From Pseudomonadota bacterium (GTDB taxonomy: Bacteria > Pseudomonadota > Gammaproteobacteria > Acidiferrobacterales > Acidiferrobacteraceae), in NCBI GenBank assembly GCA_021777535.1, contig JAJYDN010000014.1:1-51402 (forward strand): a stretch of DNA of 51,402 bases. The letters are read 5' to 3'. The position numbers and the translations under genes are program-made. Shown here piece by piece: positions 18,690 to 27,477 of the stretch (its first letter is position 1; every line of letters begins with the position of its first letter). Under the pieces are notes generated by a model, which saw only the letters and a program-made list of their open reading frames with translations, ran no database searches and was not told the origin of the DNA.

Positions 18690-19985
18690 TCAGAAGGTGT
18701 ACTGGAGCATGATCCGGTTGTCGATGAGGGTTCCGGTTGGCGTGTTGCCAATCGAGTGAAAGCCATTGTCTATCGCGAGCCGGTCGCGCAGCGTGAGGCC
18801 CTTCCAGTAACCACCGAGGCTATAGGCGGCACTGAAACAGTTGGCGTATACGTTCAGTACGTAAGGGGCCGTGTCGTAGAGACTGTAAGAATACTTGAGC
18901 CGCAACGCGTGGATGGGGTGGATGACGAAGCCAAACTTCCACGCGTGCCCCGGTGAAGAGGCGCCGACGAGTCCGTAATCCATGATGGTGGTATATAAAG
19001 GGTCGGCGTTGTAGGGCTGCGTATAGGGAGAGAGGAAGCCGCCGTTATAGAGGGTGCGTATGCCGCCTGGCGAAAAGGGCGCTTCGCGCGGGATGGCATC
19101 GTAGGCGGCGAAGACCTGGCCGCGCGGACCCGTGATCCCGGCCATCGCGCCATAGACGGTGGCGTTCACAGGACCTGCCGCGCGGGCGCCGCTTGCGCGT
19201 TCGCGGGCATACTGGAAATCGGCAAAGGGCGCAAAGGTCCCGGTGGGGACACGGTAACCTGCGGTCCCGTAATAGAGCTTTGCCAGATTGTAGAACTGAT
19301 AGAACCACACCTGCCCCTGTGTCCCCGGCAGGTGGAAACGGTTGCCGTCGATCCGGATGCCAAGGCCGAGCGCCCCGTCGTCGGCAGCCGCGAGGTGCGG
19401 GTAGAGCGACGTTTCAGGCGCAACGTTCAGGAGTGTGCCCTCGCCGTAGTAGAGGGCGGTCCGGTTCTTGTAGCGCAAGGCGCGCAACCCTTCGATGGAG
19501 ATGCCGGGCAGCGGATGGACACCCGCGTACACGGCCTCGAACGTGTTCGGGATCATGAAGGCGTCCGCCGGCCCCATCCAGGGCGTATCGAGCAGCTGAT
19601 CGCCCGCCCGTACCGTCGTCCAGCGGTCATGAAACTGCAGATAGGCCTGGCCGAGGACGTTCAGCGAACCGGTGTTGCCCATGAGCAGCGGATCAAGCCG
19701 CGCAAAGGGCGGCGTGAGATCGTTGGCGCCGAGCGCGTTGGCCGTATAGAAGGCAAGGCCTGCACTTGCGCCGGCCACGGGGGGTGTGGTGATTTTGAGC
19801 ATCCCGCCCAGAGAATAGGCGGAGGTATCAGGCTGCGCGCCACCGAAGTCCTGCGTGAAATAGTAGTTGCGGATGGCGCCCGTCACGTGACTTTCCTGCA
19901 GAAAATCCTGCAGGGTGGAGGCGTGGACCATGGCCGTGGAAAGCGCGGCCAGCACGCCGGCGCGCCACGCCTTTTGCGTGAACAT
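18690..19985 (-). CDS. OprD-like outer-membrane porin
   Basis: The 431-residue protein has a signal peptide (about residues 1-22, ending MVHA) and then alternating aromatic and polar beta-strands to a terminal Phe, the outer-membrane barrel insertion signal. The first mature residues (LQDFLQESHVTGAIRNYYF) and the GGMLKITTPPVAGASAGLAF strand pair follow the OprD pattern; OprD porins form 18-strand channels for small carboxylates or other solutes. It follows the solute-binding-protein gene by 51 bases on the same strand, so the two probably share a transcript. The transported solute is not evident. Confidence 0.75.
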   Translation of the reverse strand: MFTQKAWRAGVLAALSTAMVHASTLQDFLQESHVTGAIRNYYFTQDFGGAQPDTSAYSLGGMLKITTPPVAGASAGLAFYTANALGANDLTPPFARLDPLLMGNTGSLNVLGQAYLQFHDRWTTVRAGDQLLDTPWMGPADAFMIPNTFEAVYAGVHPLPGISIEGLRALRYKNRTALYYGEGTLLNVAPETSLYPHLAAADDGALGLGIRIDGNRFHLPGTQGQVWFYQFYNLAKLYYGTAGYRVPTGTFAPFADFQYARERASGARAAGPVNATVYGAMAGITGPRGQVFAAYDAIPREAPFSPGGIRTLYNGGFLSPYTQPYNADPLYTTIMDYGLVGASSPGHAWKFGFVIHPIHALRLKYSYSLYDTAPYVLNVYANCFSAAYSLGGYWKGLTLRDRLAIDNGFHSIGNTPTGTLIDNRIMLQYTF

Positions 19986-20036
19986 GAATATCTCCTTCGT
20001 GGCAGGGTTAGTTGTGGTGGCGGCGGTTTTCCGGCC

Positions 20037-21056
20037 TCAGAGGGCCGGACCCTTCGGCGGGTTGTAGCCGCCCGCCTTGAACAGGGCCTGGCCGGCCTTG
20101 CCCGTCATGAAGCGGATGAATGCGGCGCCAAGCCGCGGATGGGGCGCATCCCTGGGCACCGCGGCATAAAAGACGAGCGGCTCTGTGTGCAGGACTGTGC
20201 TCTTGCCGTCTATCTTCATGGTGAAGTGCACCGTGTCGTACCATGTCCGGGCCTTGCCGGGATTGCTCAGGTTGATCGCATCCGGCAGCGTAATGAAGGG
20301 CAGATGCAAGGACTTCACGGCGCTCTCGTATGCGGAGGAGGCGTCCATCTCCCCGCTTTCGAGCCGCGCGAGCAGGGACGGTTCCGGGAACACCTCCCGG
20401 GCGTTCTGGAGGGGGCCGAGGATGCGGTGGGCCAAGCCCGGCTGGTGGTAATACTTTTCGGCCAGAAGGAACGTGAAGACAATGTTCTGGCCCTGCGGAT
20501 CGGTCTGCGGATCGGTGCGCCCAAAGCGGATGCCCGGCATTTCGAGCAGCTTATACCACGGCCGTTTGCCGGCGGCCGCCGCCGCGAAGTCCTTCGCATA
20601 GCGGCCCCGCGGGCTGTAGGCGATGACCATGGCGGTACTCGCGACGGGTGTGGCCTGGCCGACGAGGCCTGCCTTTTGCAAAATCCGGATGGGCCCTGGC
20701 GTGATGGAGACGAATACGTCGGGGCGCAGGGCATGCGTCGCGATGAGGTGCGCAAGCCCATAGGCGCCCTGTCCCTCGCCCTCATAGGTGACGTGCCGGG
20801 CCTTGGCAAAGGCAGGACCGAGATGCTGATCCATGACGGTGCCCATGGAGCCGGCGTAGGCCACCAGGATGGCCGTCCTGGCGAGCGCGGCCCCCGTGGC
20901 GGCAAACCACAGGGAGGCGGCGAGGACGGCCTTGACGAAAGCGGGCCGGCGGCATGCGGTCTTTGCAGTGCGCAAGGCCGTGCGGCTTGCGGCGCCCGGG
21001 CGCGCAACGCAGGACATGGTGCAAGACAGCGCGTTTTTCACGGGAACGTGTTTCAT
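20037..21056 (-). CDS. Molybdate/tungstate-type ABC solute-binding protein
   Basis: This 339-residue periplasmic binding protein has a long N-terminal region ending in a signal-peptide core (VLAASLWFAATGAALA, cleavage near residue 58), then a type II binding fold. ILVAYAGSMGTVMDQ at the mature start and FVSITPGPIRILQKAG are like the ModA/WtpA group, which binds molybdate, tungstate or sulfate oxyanions. AGGEND-type genes for a permease or ATPase are absent nearby; the next gene is a porin. ATG 21056 is chosen because AGGAG lies about ten bases upstream. Molybdate would suit a nitrogen fixer, but the ligand is inferred from family resemblance only. Confidence 0.7.
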   Translation of the reverse strand: MKHVPVKNALSCTMSCVARPGAASRTALRTAKTACRRPAFVKAVLAASLWFAATGAALARTAILVAYAGSMGTVMDQHLGPAFAKARHVTYEGEGQGAYGLAHLIATHALRPDVFVSITPGPIRILQKAGLVGQATPVASTAMVIAYSPRGRYAKDFAAAAAGKRPWYKLLEMPGIRFGRTDPQTDPQGQNIVFTFLLAEKYYHQPGLAHRILGPLQNAREVFPEPSLLARLESGEMDASSAYESAVKSLHLPFITLPDAINLSNPGKARTWYDTVHFTMKIDGKSTVLHTEPLVFYAAVPRDAPHPRLGAAFIRFMTGKAGQALFKAGGYNPPKGPAL

Positions 21057-21509
21057 CGCAAGTAATCTCCTGATGGCGGTCGTTCTGCAGAACCGGGCAA
21101 ATCGGCATGCGTTCTGCGGCATTTCCACCGTAGATGAAATGGCCGGACGCCCGATGCATGGTAACCAAAAGCAAATACCGGGCCAATTCAAAAAAAATAT
21201 GGGGACATCGCACAGGCGCGGCCGTCCGGATCGCCGGCTTGCGCATGGCGCCTCGCGCTTTGCCTGCGGGGGTCATGGCCGTGCGGCCTCTGACCGCACG
21301 GGGTTGCGCCCGCCTGGTGGCGGGGTTGCGCCAATACGGCCCCGGTTGTCGGCTTTCCGACGGTCCGTATGACACAAGCGAGGTAAAGGCCCCCGGGCCG
21401 GGGCCAGGCGGCCCAGGCGGGCGCTCGGCCGCCGCTTGCGGCTTTGTGCGCGATGCCCGAGGCAATCCGGTGCCACCGGAGACCGGCGCCGAGGTACGTG
21501 GTATGCGCG
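21057..21509. other. Intergenic stretch upstream of two divergent genes
   Basis: It contains the 5' regions of the binding-protein gene (minus) and the beta-helix gene (plus). An A-rich run at 21188-21199 is the only marked base-composition feature. No clear promoter or ModE-like palindrome was seen. Confidence 0.35.
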
Positions 21510-21612
21510 GGGGGCCCAGGCAGCGGGCCCCCTCAGCCTAAAGGCCCTCCCTCCACGGTGGAGGCTGGACGTACCTTTGTACGCGTCTTTATGGCTGAGG
21601 CGCCTTCGGGCG
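21510..21612 (+). promoter_or_regulatory. Structured 5' leader of the beta-helix gene (possible cis-regulatory RNA)
   Basis: Four helices can be drawn. GGGGGCCC (21510-21517) pairs with GGGCCCCC (21525-21532). A long-range stem CTCAGCC (21532-21538) with GGCTGAG (21593-21599) encloses two hairpins: CCTCCA-CGG-TGGAGG (21550-21564) and CGTAC-CTTT-GTACG (21570-21583). A UUCG-capped CGCC/GGCG hairpin follows at 21601-21612. The start codon is 45 bases further on. The three-way junction matches no riboswitch class I recognise. It could be an RNA regulator or a protein-binding leader. Confidence 0.4.
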
Positions 21613-21656
21613 ACGTCCCCGATGCGCCTGGCCACCAACCTTCAAGGAGCGGTGCC

Positions 21657-23180
21657 ATGGGGATCCGGGCAGGGTGGCAGGGCGGGACATACGATCGCAG
21701 GCAGCGGCCGGCCGGGCCGGCAGAGGTGCCGGCGCGCGATCGGCGGCTTGGCCATCATCCGCCGAGAACGCTGCTCCTCGCCTGCGTGGCCGCTCTTTCT
21801 CTCTGCGCCTGCGCCGCCAGAGGAAGCCGCGCCGGCTGCGGCACGCCGCATGCCGCGGCGCGTGATGCCGGCAGGGCGCACGCACCGCGTGCGGGCAGCA
21901 CCATTACGCTTGGCGAGGCCCTGGTGGTACCGGGCGCCGCCACCGGCAAGACCTACTATGTGGCAACGTTCGGGTCTGACCGCAACAGCGGGTCAAGTCC
22001 GCAGGCCCCGTTCAAAAGCATCCAGCATGCCATCGAAACCGTGGGACCGGGCGGCACCATCAAGATCATGGGCGGCACCTACCGGGGCGGCATCGTCATC
22101 GACCATCCCGGCACCAGCCGGGCCTGGATCACCATGGAGCCCTACGGGAACGAGAAGGTAGTCCTGGACGGCCGCGGCACCACCGATGACGTGTTCTTCT
22201 ACAACAATACCGCCGCCCCCACCTACTGGGTGGTGAAGGGGCTCACCATCCGGCATGCGCGCGGCTACACCGTGCAGATCTCGGTGCCGGACGTGAAATT
22301 GATCGACAACGACATCAGTGAATCGCACAATGATCTCGTCAAGCTCGTGCAGCAGGCGCACAACATCGTCATCTGGGGCAATGACATCCACGACAATGAC
22401 GCCCGGCCCGGCGCCAACGCGCAGGGCGTCGACATGGTCGGCTCGCAGAACGTGCTGGTCGCGCACAATACGGTGTCCGATATCGCCTCCATCGGCCTTT
22501 ACTGCAAAGGCAACGCCGGCGATATCACATTCGAAGACAATGACTTGAATAACATCTACAGCCGCGGCATCATGCTCGGCGAGTCGACGGGCCTCGAGTT
22601 TTTGCTGCCGGGCAAGACTTATGAGTCCTACAACAGCATCATCAAGAACAACGTCATCACCAACGACCAGAGCGCATGCCTTGCCGAGGCGTCCTCCTAC
22701 AATGCGCAGATTTACGACAATTCCTGCTACAACACGGCGATTTCCCGGCATGGCGCGATCATGATATCCAACGAATCGAAGCTGCATCAGGCGGGCAAGG
22801 ACGTGTACGTGCGCAACAACGTCATCTACGACCTGACAGACAGGCCCATGGAAGTGATCGCGCCGCAGGCCATGGCGGCCTATTGCACGCTGCATATAGA
22901 CCACAACATGTACTACGACCCCAAGGGCGTGACCTTTGAATGGGACGACAAGGGCATTTACGGAATGCATTTTGCCGCATGGCAGCGCACGACCGGTTTC
23001 GACAGGCACAGTGTCGTGGCAAACCCCCTTTTCGCAAACTTCACCAGTCTGACGCTCAAGGCCGCCAGTCCGGCCGTCGGTGCAGGCGTGGCACTACCGG
23101 ATGTGCGGCACGATTTCAACGGCCTTGCGCGGCCTGCGCAGGGCTCCTGCAACGAAGGGGCGTATCAGTCGATCCAGTGA
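21657..23180 (+). CDS. Secreted right-handed parallel beta-helix protein (probable lipoprotein)
   Basis: This 507-residue protein has an unusually long basic N-terminus, then a hydrophobic core (TLLLACVAALSLCAC) with a possible lipobox Cys at 50 or 52. The mature part opens with KTYYVATFGSDRNSGSSPQA, the DUF1565-like start of many parallel beta-helix proteins, and continues with repeating N-x-I/V rungs (VKLIDNDISESHNDLVK, NIVIWGNDIHDNDARPG). Such folds are found in polysaccharide lyases, epimerases and surface adhesins, so a polysaccharide-linked role is likely, but no catalytic set is identifiable. AAGGAG lies about eight bases before the ATG. It is transcribed alone behind a structured leader. 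Confidence 0.78.
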   Translation: MGIRAGWQGGTYDRRQRPAGPAEVPARDRRLGHHPPRTLLLACVAALSLCACAARGSRAGCGTPHAAARDAGRAHAPRAGSTITLGEALVVPGAATGKTYYVATFGSDRNSGSSPQAPFKSIQHAIETVGPGGTIKIMGGTYRGGIVIDHPGTSRAWITMEPYGNEKVVLDGRGTTDDVFFYNNTAAPTYWVVKGLTIRHARGYTVQISVPDVKLIDNDISESHNDLVKLVQQAHNIVIWGNDIHDNDARPGANAQGVDMVGSQNVLVAHNTVSDIASIGLYCKGNAGDITFEDNDLNNIYSRGIMLGESTGLEFLLPGKTYESYNSIIKNNVITNDQSACLAEASSYNAQIYDNSCYNTAISRHGAIMISNESKLHQAGKDVYVRNNVIYDLTDRPMEVIAPQAMAAYCTLHIDHNMYYDPKGVTFEWDDKGIYGMHFAAWQRTTGFDRHSVVANPLFANFTSLTLKAASPAVGAGVALPDVRHDFNGLARPAQGSCNEGAYQSIQ

Positions 23181-23473
23181 GGCGCAGGCAATCTCCGGCA
23201 CCCGCTGCGCCAGAAACCCGGCGGCGAGGGGCGGGCCGGCAAAAGGGGATGGGGCCTGGCGGGCTTCCGGATGGCCGTGCGTGGAAGAGGCCGCGGAGGC
23301 CCCGCGGGACTCTTGTGCGCAAGGGTGCGAAGGAAGATCATGAAAAACACGCGCCCGCGGGATGAAAAAAGAAAAGCCACGGGGTTGAACGGACGATTCC
23401 GTGTCCACGAAGGGGTGCGGGCAAAACGGCAAGCCGCAAGGCGCGCTGTCTCGGGCACAGGGAGTGGAACCTC
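23181..23473. other. Gap upstream of the hydrogenase operon
   Basis: No gene is supported. I searched for a sigma-54 -24/-12 pair and found none. The promoter of the hydrogenase operon probably lies near 23385-23440 but has no clear consensus. Confidence 0.35.
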
Positions 23474-24577
23474 ATGGCGGCAACCGGTTTCCTTCTTCGT
23501 TCGCATCTGCAGGATCTTTTGGATGCGCTGGTGGCGGTGGGATACCGCTGCGTCGGCCCGCAGGTACGCGATGGCGCGGTCTGCTATGACACCCTGCGCG
23601 AGGCGGCGGATCTGCCCTGGGGATGGCGCGATGCGCAAAATCCCGGTACGTACCGCCTCCGGCAGACCGGCGGGGCCTATGCGTTCGCGTGGGCAAATGG
23701 CCCCCAGGGCCTGAAACCGCTGCTGTTCGCGCCCCGTGAACTGCTGCAGACGAGCATCCGTGCGCCAGATGGCGGATTGCGGTTTGCAGCACCTGTGGCC
23801 TCTGTGGGGGCGATGGCCGTCGTCGGCGTGCGGGCCTGCGATCTCGCGGCCTTGCGCCTGCTGGACCAGCATTTTATCGGCGGTTTCGTTCCCGATCCCC
23901 ATTACGCGGCAAGGCGGGCGGACCTGTTTCTGATTGCCGTGCACTGCAGCCACCCGGCCGCAACCTGTTTTTGCGTATCGACCGGGGATGGTCCGCGGGC
24001 GGAACAGGGGTTTGATCTCGCCCTTGGCGAAACGGAGGCGGGCTTCGTCGTCTTCGCGGGCAGTGCGGCAGGCGCAGGCCTTGCCGAGCGCCTCCCGCTG
24101 CGTCCTGCGCAAGCTGCCGAGGAGGCCTTCGTCGATGCGGCGCTCGCCGATGCCGTGAAGGCGCAAACGCGCAGCCTCCCGTCACGCGACCTGCGCGCGG
24201 GGCTTTTTGGCAATCTTCGCCATCCACGGTGGGAGGCGGTCGCCTCGCGCTGTCTTTCCTGTGGCAACTGCACGGCGGTCTGCCCCACGTGCTTTTGCCA
24301 CGGAGAGGGCGAGGAGGTGGCCGCCGATGGCGCAAGCAGTGCGCGCTACCGGCAATGGGATTCCTGTTTTACGCAGGAACACAGCGCCATCCATGGCATG
24401 GTGATCCGCGCCGATACACGCCAGCGCTACCGGCAATGGTTGACGCACAAGCTCGGGAGCTGGCACGGGCAGTATGGCCGTTCCGGCTGCGTGGGCTGCG
24501 GGAGGTGCATCACATGGTGCCCGGTGGGCATCGACATCACCGAAGAGGCAGCAGCCGTGTGCGCGGGGACGCCATGA
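23474..24577 (+). CDS. hyhB: [NiFe] hydrogenase group 3b, iron-sulfur beta subunit
   Basis: The 367-residue protein is the electron-transfer subunit of a cytoplasmic heterotetrameric NAD(P)-linked hydrogenase (sulfhydrogenase type). Two ferredoxin-like cluster motifs lie at the C-terminus: Cys 260, 263, 266 and 270 (CLSCGNCTAVCPTCFC) and Cys 339, 342, 345 and 349 (CVGCGRCITWCPVGID). The N-terminal half carries the family ACDLAALRLLDQHF segment. It would pass electrons between the small hydrogenase subunit and the flavin subunit. GGGAG lies nine bases before the start. The stop overlaps the next start by four bases, the first of a string of overlaps that implies one operon. Confidence 0.85.
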   Translation: MAATGFLLRSHLQDLLDALVAVGYRCVGPQVRDGAVCYDTLREAADLPWGWRDAQNPGTYRLRQTGGAYAFAWANGPQGLKPLLFAPRELLQTSIRAPDGGLRFAAPVASVGAMAVVGVRACDLAALRLLDQHFIGGFVPDPHYAARRADLFLIAVHCSHPAATCFCVSTGDGPRAEQGFDLALGETEAGFVVFAGSAAGAGLAERLPLRPAQAAEEAFVDAALADAVKAQTRSLPSRDLRAGLFGNLRHPRWEAVASRCLSCGNCTAVCPTCFCHGEGEEVAADGASSARYRQWDSCFTQEHSAIHGMVIRADTRQRYRQWLTHKLGSWHGQYGRSGCVGCGRCITWCPVGIDITEEAAAVCAGTP

Positions 24578-25404
24578 CAGAGCCCCAGCTGTTGCACGAA
24601 GCGGTGGTCATCGAGCGGATCCAGGAATCGCCGGTCATCTTCACGTTGCGGCTTTCCTTCACGGATCCGGAGCTGCAGGCGGGCTACCGGTTCGAGCCTG
24701 GCCAATTCAACATGGTCGGCCTGTACGGCGTCGGCCAGTCCCCGATCTCGATCGTTTCGGATCCGCAGGATGAACGCCTTCTCGATCACACGATCCGCGG
24801 GCTTGGACGGGTCACGCTCGGCCTGTCGCGTCTTGCGGCAGGAGACCGCGTGGGATTGCGCGGGCCTTACGGACGCGGGTGGCCGCTTGCGCAGGCGCAG
24901 GGGCGCGACATCGTGCTCATTACCGGCGGGCTTGGCTGCGCGCCTGCGGTGTCGGTCATCCGCTACGTGCTGCGCAGGCGGGAACGCTTCGGGTATCTCA
25001 CCATTTTGCAGGGCGTCAAGCACGCAGACGATCTCATCTGGCGGCGCCAGTATGCGCAGTGGAGCGCGTTCCCCGATGTCCATGTGGGCCTTGCGGCCGA
25101 TGTGGGCGCGCCGGGATGGTTTGGCGTGGTGGGGCCCGTTACCGCGCTGTTCGACCAGGCGCCGATCCGCGCCGGGTCGCTCGTCATGATGTGCGGGCCC
25201 GAGATCATGATGCGGGTGGTCGCAGCCGAACTCGTGCGCCGCGGCATCGATGAAAACGACATGTGGCTCAGCATGGAGCGCAATATGCATTGCGCAACCG
25301 GCCTGTGCGGCCATTGCCAGATCGGGCCGCACTTCGTGTGCCGGGACGGCCCGGTATTCCGCTATCCGGAACTGAAAGCCTTGCTGGGCGAAAGGGGGTT
25401 CTGA
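24574..25404 (+). CDS. hyhG: [NiFe] hydrogenase group 3b, FAD/NAD(P)-binding gamma subunit
   Basis: The 276-residue flavoprotein is a ferredoxin-NADP reductase-like module: an FAD-binding barrel with GQFNMVGLYGVGQSPISI, then an NAD(P)-binding lobe starting IVLITGGLGCAPAVSVIRYV, then a C-terminal [2Fe-2S] site with Cys 240, 245, 248 and 256 (CATGLCGHCQIGPHFVC), like dihydroorotate-dehydrogenase electron-transfer subunits. It exchanges hydride with NAD(P)H. The ATG at 24574 overlaps the stop of hyhB (ATGA), so the longer in-frame extension is rejected. It also shares its last base with the small-subunit start. Confidence 0.88.
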   Translation: MTEPQLLHEAVVIERIQESPVIFTLRLSFTDPELQAGYRFEPGQFNMVGLYGVGQSPISIVSDPQDERLLDHTIRGLGRVTLGLSRLAAGDRVGLRGPYGRGWPLAQAQGRDIVLITGGLGCAPAVSVIRYVLRRRERFGYLTILQGVKHADDLIWRRQYAQWSAFPDVHVGLAADVGAPGWFGVVGPVTALFDQAPIRAGSLVMMCGPEIMMRVVAAELVRRGIDENDMWLSMERNMHCATGLCGHCQIGPHFVCRDGPVFRYPELKALLGERGF

Positions 25405-26195
25405 TGGATACCAGACTGCGCGTTGCCGTGCACAAATTCAGTTCCTGTGACGGCTGCCAGCTCGCATTCCTGAACAGCGGCGCGGATCTGCTGCGCCTGA
25501 TGCCGCGCGTAGAGTTCGTGCATTTCGCCGAGGCCGGGTTCATCGCGCCGGATGCGCCGGTCGACGTCGCCTTCGTCGAGGGCAGCATCAGCACCCCGCA
25601 AGACGTGGAGCGGATCGAGCGCGTGCGCGCAAACAGCCGTTACCTCGTGGCGATCGGCGCGTGCGCCACCGCCGGCGGCCTGCAGGCTTTGCGCAACGAC
25701 GCCGATGCGGCGGCCTGGATGGCGGCGGTCTATCCGCGGCCGGCAGAGATCGGGGCGCTGCCCGTCTCGAGCGCGATCGCATCCCATGTGCCGGTCGATG
25801 AAGAGGTATGGGGCTGTCCCGTGAACGAATGGCAGCTTCTCCATGTGCTGCAGGCGCGGATCTTCGGGGTACGCCCCGCGATCGAAAACGACAAGGTCTG
25901 TCTCGAATGCAAGCGCCGCCAGGCGGTCTGCGTGCTGGTGGCACAAGGCGCCCCCTGCATGGGGCCGGTCACGCATACCGGCTGCGGGGCGCTCTGCCCG
26001 CGTGTCCGGCGGGCCTGCTACGCCTGTTATGGGCCGGCGGAAAATCCCAATGCGCAGGCCCTGGCTGCCCGTTTCGCGCAGCTTGGTCTGGCGCCGGCGG
26101 CGATTGCGCGGCGTTTTCTTTCCATCAATAACGCCGCGCCCGTCTTTCACGAGGCCGGCATCGTATGGCGGGAGCGCCATGACGACCACGCGTGA
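25404..26195 (+). CDS. hyhS: [NiFe] hydrogenase group 3b, small (delta) subunit
   Basis: The 263-residue small subunit carries the iron-sulfur relay next to the NiFe site. The proximal-cluster motif SSCDGCQLAFLNS is at residues 13-25, with Cys 15 and 18, followed by the family VEGSIS and AIGACATAGG segments. Further Cys pairs in the C-terminal part (VCLECKRRQAVC and GAPCMGPVTHTGCGALCP) fit the remaining cluster ligands. No twin-arginine signal is present, so the enzyme stays in the cytoplasm. The start is at the TGATG junction with the previous gene. The 3' end overlaps the large-subunit gene by 17 bases. Confidence 0.9.
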   Translation: MDTRLRVAVHKFSSCDGCQLAFLNSGADLLRLMPRVEFVHFAEAGFIAPDAPVDVAFVEGSISTPQDVERIERVRANSRYLVAIGACATAGGLQALRNDADAAAWMAAVYPRPAEIGALPVSSAIASHVPVDEEVWGCPVNEWQLLHVLQARIFGVRPAIENDKVCLECKRRQAVCVLVAQGAPCMGPVTHTGCGALCPRVRRACYACYGPAENPNAQALAARFAQLGLAPAAIARRFLSINNAAPVFHEAGIVWRERHDDHA

Positions 26196-27477
26196 AGTCC
26201 GTCTGTGCGTGCCAATCCTTGCGCGGGTGGAAGGCGAAGGCGCGCTGGATCTCGTGGTGCAGGACGGCCGCATCGAGACCCTAAGACTGCGCATCTTCGA
26301 GCCGCCGCGGATGTTCGAGAAGTTCCTCGAGGGGCGTGAATACAGTGAGCTGCCGGATCTCGTGGCGCGCATCTGCGGCATCTGTCCGGTCGCCTATCAG
26401 ATGAGTGCGGTGCAGGCGATCGAGGGCCTCTTTGGCATCGACCCCGGTCCGTGGGTGCGCGCCATGCGCCGCGTCTTTTATTGCGGCGAGTGGATCCAGA
26501 GCCACGCCCTGCATATCCATTGGCTCGCCGCCCCCGATTTCCTCGGTTACGAGAGTGCGGTCGGAATGGCGCAGGCGCATGCCGGGGTATTGCAGCGGGG
26601 ACTCGCCCTGCAGGGTCTCGGCAATGCGATCATCAAGCTTCTCGGCGCCCGTTCGGTGCATCCGGTCGGCGCCCGTGCCGGCGGCTTTTATGCCGCGCCA
26701 CCGGCCGAAGAGGTGGCGGCCCTGCGCGCGCGTCTCGTGGCGGCCTTGCCGGATGCCGAAGCCCTCATCGCATGGGCCGCATCGTTGCCGTTGCCGGCAA
26801 GCGATCAGGATTTCATCAGCGTGTCCTTGCGCCATCCGCTCGACTATCCGATGAACGAGGGGCGTATCGTGGCAAGCCATGGTCTCGATATTCCGGTTTC
26901 CGAGTACGAGACGCATTTTGCCGAGCGCCAGGTGGCGTATTCCACCGCGCTCTTCGCCGACCTCCATGGCCGCCCGTATCTCGTGGGGCCGCTTGCGCGG
27001 ATGAACCTGAATGCAGACCGCCTCCATCCGCCCGTGCGCGCAGCCCTTGCGCGCACCGGGATCGTCTTTCCGAGCCGGAACATGTTTCACAGCGTGGTGG
27101 CGCGGGCCGCCGAGATCCACCAGGCCTTGCTGGAGGCGATCGGGCTGCTGGCCGGTTACCGGAGGCCTGCGGAGACGGCGGCTGCGGCCGTCCCGCGAAG
27201 TGGTACCGGTTTCGGCGCAACGGAGGCCCCGCGCGGTCTCTTGTGGCATCGCTACGAATTCGACGACGAGGGCTGCGTGCGCCGCGCGCGGATCGTGCCG
27301 CCGACGAGCCAGAATCAGGGGCGCATGGAAGAGGATCTGCGCGGTGCCCTGGAGGCCCTGGGTCTTGATAAGGAGGAAGAGGCCTTGCGCAGGCGCGCCG
27401 AGATGGTGATCCGCAACTACGATCCCTGCATTTCCTGCGCAACCCATTTCCTGCGGGTCCGGGTGGCGCGGCCGTGA
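26179..27477 (+). CDS. hyhL: [NiFe] hydrogenase group 3b, large (alpha) catalytic subunit
   Basis: The 432-residue large subunit holds the NiFe active site. The four metal-binding cysteines are visible: Cys 66 and 69 in RICGICP, and Cys 417 and 420 in DPCISCATH near the C-terminus. The nine residues after His 423 would be the tail removed by the protease encoded next door. The N-terminal ILARVEGEGAL segment is typical. Group 3b enzymes reversibly link H2 to NADP(H) and can reduce sulfur in vitro, which fits a sulfur-metabolising host. The ATG at 26179 has GGAG seven bases upstream and lies inside the small-subunit gene. Confidence 0.92.
   Translation: MTTTREVRLCVPILARVEGEGALDLVVQDGRIETLRLRIFEPPRMFEKFLEGREYSELPDLVARICGICPVAYQMSAVQAIEGLFGIDPGPWVRAMRRVFYCGEWIQSHALHIHWLAAPDFLGYESAVGMAQAHAGVLQRGLALQGLGNAIIKLLGARSVHPVGARAGGFYAAPPAEEVAALRARLVAALPDAEALIAWAASLPLPASDQDFISVSLRHPLDYPMNEGRIVASHGLDIPVSEYETHFAERQVAYSTALFADLHGRPYLVGPLARMNLNADRLHPPVRAALARTGIVFPSRNMFHSVVARAAEIHQALLEAIGLLAGYRRPAETAAAAVPRSGTGFGATEAPRGLLWHRYEFDDEGCVRRARIVPPTSQNQGRMEEDLRGALEALGLDKEEEALRRRAEMVIRNYDPCISCATHFLRVRVARP

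Noticed and set aside
23181-23473. Sigma-54 promoter for the hydrogenase operon
   Set aside because: No TGGYAC-N5-TTGCW match was found in the gap; a TGGCAC at about 23088 lies inside the beta-helix gene with wrong spacing.
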